From: Tetrahymena thermophila SB210
Lineage: Eukaryota > Ciliophora > Oligohymenophorea > Hymenostomatida > Tetrahymenidae
Reading direction: 5' to 3'
Length of the DNA: 64,000 bases
Assembly (NCBI RefSeq): GCF_000189635.1
Contig: NW_002476372.1
Coordinates: 100,298 to 164,297, forward strand
Of the stretch, positions 51,356 through 63,442 are shown piece after piece. Numbering within the stretch: the first letter of the stretch is position 1; each line of letters begins with the position of its first letter. The notes under the pieces were generated by a model. It was not told where the DNA came from. It ran no database searches and saw only the letters and a list, made by a program, of their open reading frames with translations. Made by a program: the position numbers and the translations under genes.

Positions 51356-51581
51356 TATAGTGAGAGAACTTAACATCCATCCGGGATATTTTGTCACAGA
51401 TATAGATATGGAAAATCATTTAATTTTTTTATTGTGAAATGAGTACGATTNNNNNNNNNNNNNNNNNNNNNNNNNNNNNNNNNNNNNNNNNNNNNNNNNN
51501 NNNNNNNNNNNNNNNNNNNNNNNNNNNNNNNNNNNNNNNNNNNNNNNNNNTCCCGGATGGATGTTAAGTTCTCTATAATGA
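51356..51581. mobile_element. Terminal-inverted-repeat insertion spanning an assembly gap
   Basis: A 23-bp sequence GAGAACTTAACATCCATCC... at 51364-51386 is present as a perfect reverse complement at 51551-51573. Outside the inverted repeats lie near-identical 8-bp direct repeats, TATAGTGA (51356-51363) and TATAATGA (51574-51581), as expected of a target-site duplication. Copy 2 of the segmental duplication has a single TATAGTTT followed by the same CATC flank at about 57216-57227, so it shows the empty site. Sixty-four bases of interior are visible on the left; the rest is hidden by the N run. Eight-base duplications are typical of hAT- and P-type transposons, but without the interior the class is unknown. 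A retained internal eliminated sequence is the alternative. Confidence 0.8.
51451..51550. other. Assembly gap (100 N)
   Basis: Exactly 100 N, the conventional placeholder for a gap of unknown size. It ends just where the right inverted repeat becomes readable, so the inverted repeat could extend further inside. Confidence 0.99.
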
Positions 51582-52212
51582 CATCTAAATGATTAAAAAA
51601 CTATATTTTTTCTGGCATATTTCAATAATTAAAGTTATTGAATTATTTATAAGAATAGGATTCATCTTCTTTTGTTAATTTGTGTAACTAAAATTTTTTA
51701 ATTAACAATAATACATAAAAGTCGTCATATAATAATAACTTAAATTAAAATTGCTTATTTTTTATTTTCACTAGAAAAAAATATTACTAGATTTTTATAA
51801 ACAAAAAATTCAAATATATATTTCTTTTATTTTACGTTTGGTATTAATTTTAGTTTTAAAATAGAATACAATCTTTATAATTATAAATATTAATCAATAA
51901 AATAAAATTGCTTATGAAAAGATGCAATTTTAATTAAATTAAGTTCAATAAAATATTCAAAAATTTAAAGAATAGAAAGGTTCTGATAAAAAATAATTAT
52001 TTACATTAAATTAAATACGTCATATTCATATTTTAATTACTTCATTTTTATCTAATCCTTATAAAAATAGAGCTATTTCTGACGATTACACTACTTTACT
52101 TTATCAATATTTTTATGATATTTTTTGTTATAGAAATATAAATATATAATAATTTTTTTTTTTAATTCAGATAAAAAGTAAACTAATTAAATAAATCATT
52201 CAATAAATAGAA
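51582..52212. promoter_or_regulatory. Upstream region of cysteine-rich gene 1
   Basis: AT-rich; parallels about 57222-57871 upstream of the paralogue, with a conserved block around AAAAATAGAGCTATTTCTGA (52063 and 57710), so shared promoter/5' UTR elements are likely in the last few hundred bases. Confidence 0.5.
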
Positions 52213-55200
52213 ATGGTTTAATAATAGATTATATGCTTAATAATCTGTCACTCAATTTTTAGAATTTGCTTTGCTTAAACTTATTATGTAAATATGCCTA
52301 ATTAAAATATAACAATTTAAAATGTTGATCTCATTGACATAAATACAACAGTTGTTTTGAATTAATAAATAAATAATTGCCCTTTCATAAAGAATTATTT
52401 GATAAGCACTAATATGGTTGATCACCATTATCATTAACCAAATCAGTTTAATGTTAGTATGACATAGAGTGGAAGCTAGGTTACTTTTAGTATAACAAAT
52501 GAAAATGAGATAAAATTTTAAGTGGCTGAAATTTGTTTAGAGGATGTGTATGTCTAATAAGTATCAATAAAAAATCCTATATTTGATTAAAATAAATAAT
52601 TTTTATATTAAGATCTTCCTCCTAATTTTAATATAGAAATGAAAGCTGTTGCTTTCTTAACAGGGTATGTTTCAAATCAAAATGCAATTATAAGTTTATT
52701 CTTAGATTAAGTAATTATTGCTAATTAAAATGGATTTTCTTTTCAATTTTTTACCTAGTCTACAGTAAATATCTAAGAAATAAATTTTAATTATATCTAT
52801 TTCCCTAGCAATTACTTACAAAACTATTTTAATCTACAATCTTTTTAAGATCAATAGCTCTAATTTAATTCAAATACGCATCAAGCAAATCTAAGTATTT
52901 TAACAAACTCAAGTACTTTAATAGGAATAAATGGATTTTCTTTGTGCTATGAAAGTTAGTGTGATGGGGTAAGAATGTAAGTTATTTTATACAATGATAA
53001 TTTTTATTATTGGACATGGTGGACTTCTTAAGTTTATGCAATAGGGAGCTAATTTTTATAATTTCAAATGTAAAATTGCTAGCTTAGTAATTAAATCAAT
53101 TAAATTAATTACAATAATTAATGTGTTCCATAATGTCCAGATGAATTTTATATGGCATAAGACCCATTAATAAATATAAAAATATGCATAAAATGTCCTG
53201 AAGAATGCTAACTATGCTAGGATGCTGATACTTGTTTAAGCTGTTAACAAGACTATCCTTTTTTATATAAAAATTTTTGTTATAGGTAATAATAGGACAA
53301 TACTCAGTGCTAATAGATTGATAATGAATATTACTAATGCAAAGACTGTTAATCTAACTGCCCATTTTATTGTGATATTAATGATAAGTGCACATAATGC
53401 CCAGAAGGCATGGAAAGTATTAATTTTAAATGCTAATGCAAGCAAACTACTGGACTAAAAAATGGAATTTGTGTAGCTTGTGAAATTTAAGGTTGTTTAA
53501 ACTGTGCTGAAAATAGTTCATCTTGCTCATAATGTTAATAAGATATGTATTTAAGTCAAAATTAATGCTTTTGTTCGAACTAATCTTTCTATTTTAGCAG
53601 TTTTTTAGGTTAATGCGTAGAATTAAAGAATTGTTAAAAGGCCAACTAATTTTAGCCAGCATGTTTGGATTGCTTGTAAGGATTTTTAAGAAATGATGGA
53701 GTTTGTTTGTACTGTGAAAAGTAATTTTTTTTAATTCATATTAAAAATAAATTTTAACATTTAAAATTTGAATAAAATTTTAATATGTTTTATTTTAGAT
53801 AATATAAATTTAATAAATAATTTATGTTATTTTACAATTAATAATTGATTAATATTCAAATATCAATTATTTGCTGTTTAATATCTTCTATTTTTAAATT
53901 GATTTTTTTAAATAATTTTTAAAAGTGGAAAATATGCAGATTCAAATAACAATTGTAGTTTAAAGTGTCCCTAATATTGTTAATTATGCAGTAATAGCAC
54001 ATCTTGTGTGGAGTATTATTAAGACATTCCTTGCTACTATACTTGTTCTCAATGCTCAATGCCAGGTTCTGTAAATTCATGCACTTCTTGCATTTCTAAT
54101 ACAAGATTTTTAAACTAAACTTCGAATACATGTGATTGTTTAGCAGAATATGAAGAAATAGGTTAAGTAGACTGCTAAAAAATTGCTGATAATATTAGTA
54201 GCTAATAAATAAATTTTATTGAAAACTATTTCTATACCTCTTTCTATATTTAAATTCCTTTTATTTTTCTACCAATATATACTCACTAATAATATTCATT
54301 TAAGCTTTAATAAGTAATTGGAATTTTGGGATTATTATAAGCAACAAATAATAAGAATTTAAGAATATAAGCTATGAGTAATTATAACATTTACAATTTT
54401 TATAATTTTTCCTATGGAGAAATAAGCTAATAGTCAAATACTTTACTAATGTATTTAGAAATCTACTCTATTATTTATTTAGCCTTCTTTTTAGTTACTT
54501 TGGTATTAAAAATCACAAGAGTCAATAAAAGCAAATTTACTATTTTGAGATTAATATAAGATAATTCATTTATTACTTGTGGTAGATTTCTTTCCACTTT
54601 TAGTATTTTCTTGTTAATTCACTGTTTTGATTATTTAATAGAATAGTAAAAACTAACTTTAGTATTTTTGACAGTCTTACTTACAATGTACTTGTTTTAT
54701 TTGATAAATATTTTAATAGTAGTTTACTAAATCTGGAAGAAAGAAAGGCAGGTTGTATTTGGTACTAGTGAAGATTTTATTTAAGAATAGATTGAAGCTA
54801 AATTTAAATTTTAAATATTAACCATGAATATCTGTTAAAAATAATCATTAAGAACTTTAATTTGGATATTTCTGGAGCTTCGATAAATTGCTACTATTTT
54901 TCTGCTAAACTACTTTAAAAATAGCTATATAGGATTTGTTTCTGTATTTGGAATTAGTATTTTGTTTTTGATACTTCATCTCTACTATAGATACTTTAGC
55001 ATTAGTAGCCATCATATTTTTGTAGTATCTGCTGAGATAAAATTCTTAATTATTTTAATACTAAACACAGTTTTAACATTACTTCAATAGCCTCAATAGT
55101 AATAAAGTATATCAATTTACCCAAAGTTAACTATTTTAGATATACTGAATATCTCACTATTAATTATATGGCAGTCAATAAATATATTACTATCGGTTTA

Positions 55201-55366
55201 CACATATTATAGATTAATATAATAAATAATAAAATTATACTCTAATTAAAATAGTAAGAATTTTTCAAAGTCTGAAATACCTGAATTCCCAATAGAATTA
55301 AATGAAAGTAAATTTAAAACCTTAATTTAATTTAAAATAAAAATATATTTTTATTTAAAATATTGA
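52213..55366 (+). CDS. Cysteine-rich polytopic membrane protein (paralogue 1)
   Basis: Two exons, 52213-53720 and 53926-55366, 982 residues. A hydrophobic N-terminus (IICLIICHSIFRICFA) may be a signal peptide. About 300 residues of extracellular-type domain follow, then some 250 residues of CxxC-type repeats (CPEECQLCQDADTCLSCQ, CPQYCQLCSNSTSC, CSQCSMPGSVNSCTSC) like growth-factor-receptor/furin cysteine-rich modules. The C-terminal half has about seven to eight hydrophobic helices (YSIIYLAFFLVTLVLKI, LVFLTVLLTMYLFYLINILIVVYQIW, FVSVFGISILFLILHLYY, IKFLIILILNTVLTLL). The layout is that of a large surface or vacuolar membrane protein family common in ciliates; ligand and function are unknown. 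An 8-bp-flanked insertion lies 0.6 kb upstream. Confidence 0.9.
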
Positions 55367-55674
55367 TTTTAAAAATACTTTTTAAACAAATATAAGGTAA
55401 TATAAACTAAATACTAAGCCAGACTCTCAGTAAGAAATAATATTTATCCAGAATAAATAAAAATTTATGATATTTGTTTTTATATTTTTATATTCTAAAA
55501 ATCTATAATCAATTAATTTCTATATTTTATTATTTATTTTAACACCATAAATCCCTTTATTTTAACACAGACCCTTGATTAATATTTTTTTAGAAATTAG
55601 TTCTTTTTTTAAATTTAATATTTTTAAGATTTCAGTTTTTTAAAAAGTTTTAGATCATTAATTTAATGGGTAAT
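55367..55674. other. 3' flank of paralogue 1 and duplication junction
   Basis: 55367-55597 matches the 3' flank of paralogue 2 (61178-61432). 55598-55674 is unique and represents the join between the two copies. No gene is seen. Confidence 0.5.
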
Positions 55675-56348
55675 AGATAAAATTCATTCTATAAAACGGA
55701 AGGAGATAAATCAGTAAGCACTCTGGCTATTCCAGAAATAAAGTAAAATAGAGTGAAAAGTGAGTCTAATTCTTTAAATTCTTCCAATATGAATAAACAA
55801 ACAAAGCTATTATCAAATATAAGGTCACAACCAAAATGAAGAAATCTTGATTGAAAAAAGTAACAGTTAAAATTTAAAAAACATGAAAAATAATAACAAT
55901 AATTTGGATGATTCTGGAAGTGGAGACTCTTCATTACCTTCTATCACTGAAGCTTAGCTGGATTCATATTATTCTCAAAGTAAATATATCTAAAAAACGG
56001 TCCTAAAATAAAAGAAAGGAAATACCTAGCTATTTGCAAGGAGAATGAAAAATCTGATTAAGCTTAAAGAAATTAATGAGTAAGTATTTTATTTATTTCA
56101 CCACCTATTAAAAAAAAGATATAAACTTTAAAAAATTCAACTTTCATTGATTTTAAATAATTTAGTTCATAACTTTTGTAAAATACTTTTTATTTAAATA
56201 AAATAAATTTTAATAAGAGCTTTAAATTAAAGTGGTTTAAAAATTTATTAATTTTTTTCTTCTTCTTAATTTGAATTTAATATTTAATAGGGGAATTAAT
56301 AAATGTACAAAGATGAAGTTGAATCACAAAAGCATTAAAAATTATTGA
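55675..56348 (+). pseudogene. Truncated duplicate of the 3' end of the orphan gene at 48373-50404
   Basis: Copies the last part of the orphan gene, including its Ser/Asp segment, intron (GTAAG...TTTAATAG) and final exon with the same TGA. A 4-base net insertion near 55798 shifts the frame, followed by an in-frame TGA about 14 codons later, and the 5' two thirds are missing. An ATG (ATGGGTAATAG) fortuitously precedes the fragment at 55666, but the frame breaks make a product unlikely. Confidence 0.85.
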
Positions 56349-57871
56349 TTTTTCTTAATAAAAATTCGAAAAATAAATAAAAATTATTTTAAAGTATAAA
56401 ATAAAAATATGTAAAAAAAAAAAAAAAATAAACAAATACTTTCTTTTTAAAAAAAATAAGTTATATTAAAACTAATTTTTCCTCTTTAAATTAAATAAAA
56501 TAATTTAAGATAAAAAAATATATTCAAGATATAAAAATAATTAGTAAAAATTGAAATGAACTTCAATTGCTTCCTTGCTTTTATGTTTAGAAACCAAATT
56601 ATTAAAAGTAATAAACATAATAATTATTTTTTTTGTACACTATTTAATGTAAAATTATTCTTCAAAACTGTGTTTAAAATATAATAGTCTTCTTTATTTA
56701 AATTATGATTGGTTGTTTGTTTGCTTTGTAATTGAAATAATTTTGTAAAATCATTATAAATATACTATCGCTTTAATAAAACAAAAGTAAATGTTTCATA
56801 AGTTGAGAATGTCATCCTTACTGTATATTAAGCTAAATATATCAAAAATAATAAAGGAAATTTATAAATGCAAATTAATATATTTTTAGTTTTATAATCT
56901 TAATAATTTTCTCAATTAAATAAATACAATTTTTTACTGAAATTTTTTTGCTTCCAAATTATTTTTATAGAGAGGCGGAATTTTTTATATATTAATTTTA
57001 AGACTACAGTCTTTTAAATTAGGATGAATTGTGAAATAGTTCGTTTAATCTTTAAAAATTAATTGAAAATAAAAAATTTGCCCCTACCCTAACTTTGAAA
57101 ATTTCACTTTAAAAACTAAAATGAAAAACCAAATTTATAGATTAATAGGAAAATCATCATTAATAAATCTATTATAATTTATTTGTTGTGGTTAAAAATA
57201 TGTCAATTTAAATTATAGTTTCATCCAAACAAATCACAACTATATTTTTTATGGCATATTCATATTTCAATAGTTAAAATTATTGAATTATTCATAAGAA
57301 TATGTATGATTCATCTTCTTTTGTAAATTTATGTAACTAAATTTTTAAAAATCAATCATATTGCATAAAAGTCGTCATATACTAATAATATAAATTAAAA
57401 CTAATTATTTTTGATTTTTACACTTTTAGAAAAAAATTTTTTTCAAACAAAAAATATAAATATTAGTATTTATTTTATGTTTCGCATTTATTTTAGTTTT
57501 AAAATAGAATATCCTCTTTATATTTAAAAATATTAATTGATAAAAAAAAATTAATTATGAAAAGATGTGATTTTATTATCAAGCTCTATAAAAAATTCAA
57601 TAATTTAAAAATTAGAAAGGTTCTGATAAAAAATTATTATTTACATTAAATTAAATTCGTCATAATCATCACATTTAAATTACCTAATTTTTATCTAATC
57701 TTTATAAAAATAGAGCTATTTCTGATGATTGCGCAGCTCTATTTTAAAAAATTGATCTATGTTTAATTATTTTTATGATATTTTTTATTATAAAAATATA
57801 TAAATAATAATTAATATACTTCTTTTAATTCAGATAAAAAGTAAACTAATTCATTCAAAAAATAAATAGAA
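56349..57871. promoter_or_regulatory. Spacer upstream of cysteine-rich gene 2 (empty-site version)
   Basis: No gene. Homologous to 50405-52212 but lacking the inverted-repeat insertion; the empty site is at about 57216-57227. A poly(A) run lies at about 56413-56428. The promoter of paralogue 2 should lie near its 3' end. Confidence 0.5.
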
Positions 57872-60800
57872 ATGATTTAATAATAGATTATATGCTTTAT
57901 AATCTATCACTCAATTTTTAGTATATGCTTTGCTTAACCTTATTATATAAATATACCTAACTAAAATGTTACTATTTAAAATTTTGACCTCACAAATTCT
58001 AATACAAGTGCTGTTATAAATTAATAAATAAATAATTGTCTTTTCTAAAAGAATTATTTGATAAGCATTTCATTTATTGATCACTTTTATCACAATCCAA
58101 ATAAGTTTAATGTTAGTAAGACATAGAGTGGAAGCTAGGTTACTTTTAGTATAACAAATGAAAATGAGATTAAATTTTAAGTGGCTGAAATTTGTTTAGA
58201 GGACGTGTATGTCTAATAAGTATAAATTAAAAATCCTTAATTTGATGCAAATAACTATCTTTTACATACAGATCTTCCTCCTCATTTTAATATAGAAATG
58301 AATGCTGTTGCTTTCTTAACAGGGTATGTTTCTAATCAAAATACAAATTTAAGTTTATTTTTGGATTAAGTAACTACTAATTAATATGGATTTTCTTTTC
58401 AATTTTTTACCTAATCTACAGCAGATATTAAAGAAATAAATTTTAATTATATTTACTTCCCAAGCAATTACTAGCAAAGCTATTTTAATCTACAATATTT
58501 CAAAGATCAATAGCTCTAATTTAATTCAGATTTACATCGCTCTTGGCAACCTGTGTTCACAAGCTCTAATACTTTAATTGGAATAAACTAATTTACTGTA
58601 TGCAATTGGAAATGTGATGGGGTTAGAATGTTAGTTACTTTTGACTAATAGACTAATAGTTTTAATTATTGGACATGGTATGTTTCTTATATATATGCAA
58701 TAGGAGGCTAATCTTTATAATTTTAAATGAAAAATTGCTTGCTCAGTCATTAAATCTAGCATATTAATTATAATAATTAATGTGTTTCATAATGTCCAGA
58801 TGGATTTTTTGTAGCATAAGATCCATAAATAAATATAAATATATGTAAAAAATGTTCTGAAGAATGTTAATTATGCTAGGATGCTCTTACTTGTTAAAGT
58901 TGTTAGCAAAACTACCCTTTTTTTTATAAAAATTTTTGTTATAGCCATTAATAGAACAACACTCAGTGCTAATAGATTGATAATTATTATTATTAATGTA
59001 AAGACTGTTAATCTAGCTGCCAATTTTTTTGTGATATTTATGATAAGTGCACATAATGCCCAATAGGCATGGAAAGCATTAATTCTTAATGCTAATGCAA
59101 GCAAACTACTGGACTAAAAAATGGACTTTGTGTAGCTTGTGAAGTTTAAGGTTGCTTAAACTGTGCTGAAAATAGTTCATCTTGCTCATAATGTTAATAA
59201 GATATGTATTTAAGTCAAAATTAATGCATTTGTTTGAATTAATCTTTCTATTTTAGCAGTTTTTTAAGTAAATGCGTAGAATTAAAGAATTGTTAAAAAG
59301 CCAATTAATCTTAACCAGCATGTTTGGAATGTTTATAAGGATTTTTAAGAAATAATGGAGTATGCTAGTACTGTGGAAAGTAATTTTTTTTTTCACATTA
59401 AAATTAAGTTTTAATTTTTTTAAAAAAATAATAATTTTCTTGGTTTTAAAAGCTCAAGAAACGATCGATATTCATGTATAAATTTTATATTTAATAAAAA
59501 TTAAATAAAACTACAATAAAAATTTTGTGAGTTGTGAGCACCAAACTTAAATTATCTTAAAAATGAAATTTTAATATCTATTTTATTTTAACAAATATAA
59601 ATTATACATTATGTTATTTTTTAAATAGTAATTTAATCAATATTCTAATATTAATTATTGACAACTTAATATCTTCTATTTTTTAATTAGCTTTCTTTTA
59701 TATTTTTGATAATTTATTATTTTAAATAATTTTTAAAAGTGGAAAATACGCAGATTCAAATAACAATTGTAGTTTAATGTGTCCCCAATATTGTTAATTA
59801 TGCAATAATAACACATCTTGTGTGATGTTTAATTAAGACATTCCTTGCTATTATACTTGTTCTTAATGCTCAAAGCCAAATTCTGTAAATTCATGCACTT
59901 CTTGCATTTCTAATACAAGATTTTTAAATTAAACTTCAAATACGTGTGATTGTTTAGCAGAATATGAAGAGATAGGTTAAGTAGACTGCTAAAAAATAGC
60001 TGATAACATTAGTAGCTAATAAATAAATTTTATTGAAAATTATTTCTATGCCTCTTTCTATATTTAAATTCCTTTTATTTTTTTACCAATATATACTCAC
60101 TAATAATATTCATTTAAACTTTAATAAGTGATTGGAATTTTGGGATTATTATAAACTACAAATAAAAAGAATATGAGAATATAAGTTATGAGTAATTATA
60201 ACATTTACAATTTTTATAATTCTTCCTATGGAGATATAAATTAATAGTCTAATGCTTTATTAATGTATTTATAAATCTACTCTATTATTTTTTTAGCCTT
60301 CTTTGTAGTTACTTTGGCATTAAAAATCATAAGAGTCAATAAAAGCAGATTTGTTATTTTGAGATTAATATAAGATAACGCATTTATAACCTGTGGTAGA
60401 TTTCTTTCCACTTTTAGTATTTTCTTGTTAATTCACTATTTAGATTATTTAGTATTGTAGTAAAAACTATCTTTAGTATTTTTGGCAGTCTTACTTTCAA
60501 TGTATTTGTTTTATTTGATAAATATTTTACTAGCAGTTTACTAAATCTGGAAGAAAGAAGGGTAGTTAGTATTTGGTACTTGTGAAGATTTTATTTAATA
60601 ATAGATTGAAGGGAAATTTAAATTTTAAATATTAACCATGAATATCTGTTAAAAATAATCATCAAGAACTTTAATTTGGATATTTCTGGAGCTTAGATAA
60701 ATTACTACTATTTTTCTGCTAAACTACTTTAAAAATAGCTATATAGGATTTGTTTCTGTATTTGGAATTAGTATTTTGTTTTTGATACTTCATCTCTACT

Positions 60801-61177
60801 TAAGATACTTTAAGATTAGTACTCATCATATATTTGTAGTATCTGCAGAGATAAAATTCTTAATTATTCTAATACTAAACATAGTTTTAACATTATTTCA
60901 ATAGCCTTAATAGCAATAAAGTATATCAATTTACCCAAAGTTAACTATTTTAGATGTACTGAGTATTTCACTATTATGTATATGGCAGTCAATAAATATT
61001 TTATAAGCAATTTACACATATTATAGATTAATATAATAAATAATAAAATTTTACTCTAATTAAAATAAGTATTGTCCAAAGACTGAAATATCTTAGTTAC
61101 CAATAGAATTAAATGAAAGTAAATTTATAACCTTAATTTAATTTATAATAAAAATACATTTTTATTTAAAATATTGA
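57872..61177 (+). CDS. Cysteine-rich polytopic membrane protein (paralogue 2)
   Basis: Two exons, 57872-59379 and 59740-61177, giving 981 residues. Exon 1 is exactly as long as in paralogue 1 (1508 bases), and no frameshift or stop occurs. It has the same plan: hydrophobic N-terminus, about 300-residue ectodomain (EICLEDVYVQQV...), CxxC repeats (CSEECQLCQDALTCQSCQ, CPQYCQLCNNNTSC), then seven to eight membrane helices and a short polar tail. Substitutions are spread along the protein and are denser in the N-terminal ectodomain than in the membrane half. The intron is 360 bases, 155 longer than in paralogue 1, because of an insertion. Function unknown; a surface receptor or antigen-like protein is only a guess. 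Confidence 0.9.
59437..59565. other. Insertion within the intron of paralogue 2
   Basis: The intron of paralogue 1 (53721-53925) lacks this stretch, which contains less AT-rich words such as GCTCAAGAAACGATCGATA and GTTGTGAGCACC. Boundaries are approximate, and no terminal repeats were recognised. Confidence 0.5.
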
Positions 61178-63399
61178 TTTTAAAATACTTTTTAAACAAA
61201 TATAAGGTACTATTAACTAAATACTTAGCCAGTCTCTCAGTAAGAAATAATATCTAAACAGAATAAATAAAAAATAATGATATTTGTATTTATATTTTTA
61301 TACTCTATAAGCCTGAAATCAATTAATTTTGTATTTTATTATTCATTGATTTACTTATTTTATTATTTTTTTATTGACCATAAATCCCTTTATTTTAACA
61401 TAAACCCTTGATTAATATTTTTTAGAAATTACTGCTTATAATAAAATAAATAGTGATAAAATTTATAAAACAATATTAAAGAAAGAAATATTAAATTAGT
61501 AATGTATAATTAATAATTTAATGGTTTCGATTCCACAAAAGCTTAGTTTCAATATTTTAAATAATAATAAAAAAAACTTTTAAAAATATTTTTATAGATT
61601 TTATTATTATTATAAATATTATTGTTACTTAAAATTATGTGTTTTAACTATCAAATAAATAATTTAAAATTGAGCAATTAATACAATTTAAATTTTTTAT
61701 TTTCTAAAATAAATGTTAAATCAAATATTTAATCTTCAATTAATTTTTTTACAAATAGAGTGAAATATATTTAACTCTAAAAATTAAATATTGATTAAAA
61801 ATTTAGATTCCTTTATTAATCATATTTAAAATATTATCTTTTATTTAAAATTTTTTTTATCTATTTCTTAATTTTTATTTTAATATGAATATATTTTTTA
61901 TATTTAAACATAAATTAAACTAAGTTTTTAGTCATTTTCAATAATTTTTAATACTTATTTATTTTAAATGTTATATGATAAAATAAAAATAATTATCTAA
62001 ATGTTGTTAATTATAACTTTAAAAATAATTTTAAATCCTTGATTTTAAACATTTATAATATATTTTATTATGAAGACCTTTTGCATCTTTGATTATTTTC
62101 AAATATATCCATTTATTTAAAAATTAATTCTAATTTAATAAATAAAATTTAATTTTCTCAAAGATTAATTTTTTATTTATTCTACTTAAATATTTTTTTA
62201 TTATAAACATTTTTTATTGTTCTTCTTATTATTATTATATTATAATTAAATATTTTAATTTTATTAAAGTTTTTTTCTTTCTAATATTTTTTATTTTATT
62301 TTAAAACTTAAATATTTAAAAACTTCTGCTTTTATTTTCAAATAGTCACTTTCATTATTTAAATGATTTTCAATATTTAAATAATAATTTAATCATATAT
62401 TTTTTAAAATATTTATTTATTTCTAATTTTTCAACTACTTTAACTTTAAAAATTCTTTTAAAAAATATGTAATTTTAATTATTATAATTTATTTAAATTG
62501 AGAATTAAATGGATTAAAAATTTTAAATCATTAAAATTAAGAATTTTATACTAATGTTATTATGCGTAAATAATTTTTTATTCAATTAATTAATTATTTA
62601 AAAATTTTTTTAATTTCATTTTCAATTAAATTCTTTGGAAAATAAAATTGATTAAGAAAATAAATTTTTAAATTTAATATTTACATGATTAATAAATACT
62701 TTAAATTTTTTATTATTTTATGAATAATTAAATAAATAAAAAATATAGAAATTTATGAAATTTTACTTTTTAATGAAATTTTCTAGCTTAAAATAATATT
62801 ATTAAATATTTTAAATTTGTTTTCAAAAATTTTTAATTATTTTGATAACAATAATTAAATTAATCCAAATTTTAATATTTTTATACTTAGTGATATATTT
62901 TAAATAATTATTAATTCTCATATTTTTATGTATTGATAATTTTTTAAATTCGAATTATTCTTTCTTTACATTTTTAAAGAAATTTAAATTTTATATTTTT
63001 TAATGTAGGCTTATTTATTGTGTATGGTAAATATAATTATTAAAATTAAATAATACTTACTAAAATGTATGAACTTTCTAATTTGGTTTTAGTCTTCAGT
63101 TGAATTATTAAATTCAAGAAAATTAATTACATGAAAAATTAAATAAATAAATTTTAATAAACATAGTGAGTAAATTAATATGAATAAGATTATTAATGAT
63201 ATTAAAATTTTGATAACAGTTGTTCTTGTATTTCAAAATATTAACAACTATTATTTTATAATTTATTAAATTTCATTTTAACACTTTTTCTTCTTCATCT
63301 GAATTTTTTTTTAATATTTATTTTTAAAATGCTTCTAAAAATAGAAAACCTTTATCTAATTTTGAGAGTAAAAATATTTTTAAAAACATTAATTAATAA

Positions 63400-63442
<43 letters not shown>

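Larger units (their letters stand above)
49738..55597 (+). repeat. Tandem segmental duplication, copy 1
   Basis: This segment and 55675-61432 are parallel over about 5.8 kb, offset by roughly 5.94 kb. The homology starts inside the coding region of the preceding orphan gene (at AGATAAAATTCATTC) and continues through its intron and stop, the spacer, the whole cysteine-rich membrane gene and its 3' flank (for example the shared CATAAATCCCTTTATTTTAACA near 55550/61380). The spacer is also conserved, including a TTTGCCCCTACC block at 51207 and 57079. Confidence 0.9.
55675..61432 (+). repeat. Tandem segmental duplication, copy 2
   Basis: Parallel copy of 49738-55597 carrying the truncated orphan pseudogene, the spacer without the inverted-repeat insertion, and the second cysteine-rich membrane gene. 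Both large ORFs stay open although non-coding parts have many indels, which argues against a recent assembly artefact and for retained function of both genes. Confidence 0.9.

Noticed and set aside
53263-59104. Minus-strand ORFs opposite the cysteine-rich genes (53263-53445, 58871-59104)
   Set aside because: They mirror each other because the two genes are paralogous; the plus strand carries long, conserved, spliced coding frames.
61520-61545. tRNA-like T-arm word GGTTTCGATTCCAC
   Set aside because: The loop is one base too long, and no acceptor, D or anticodon arm can be folded around it.
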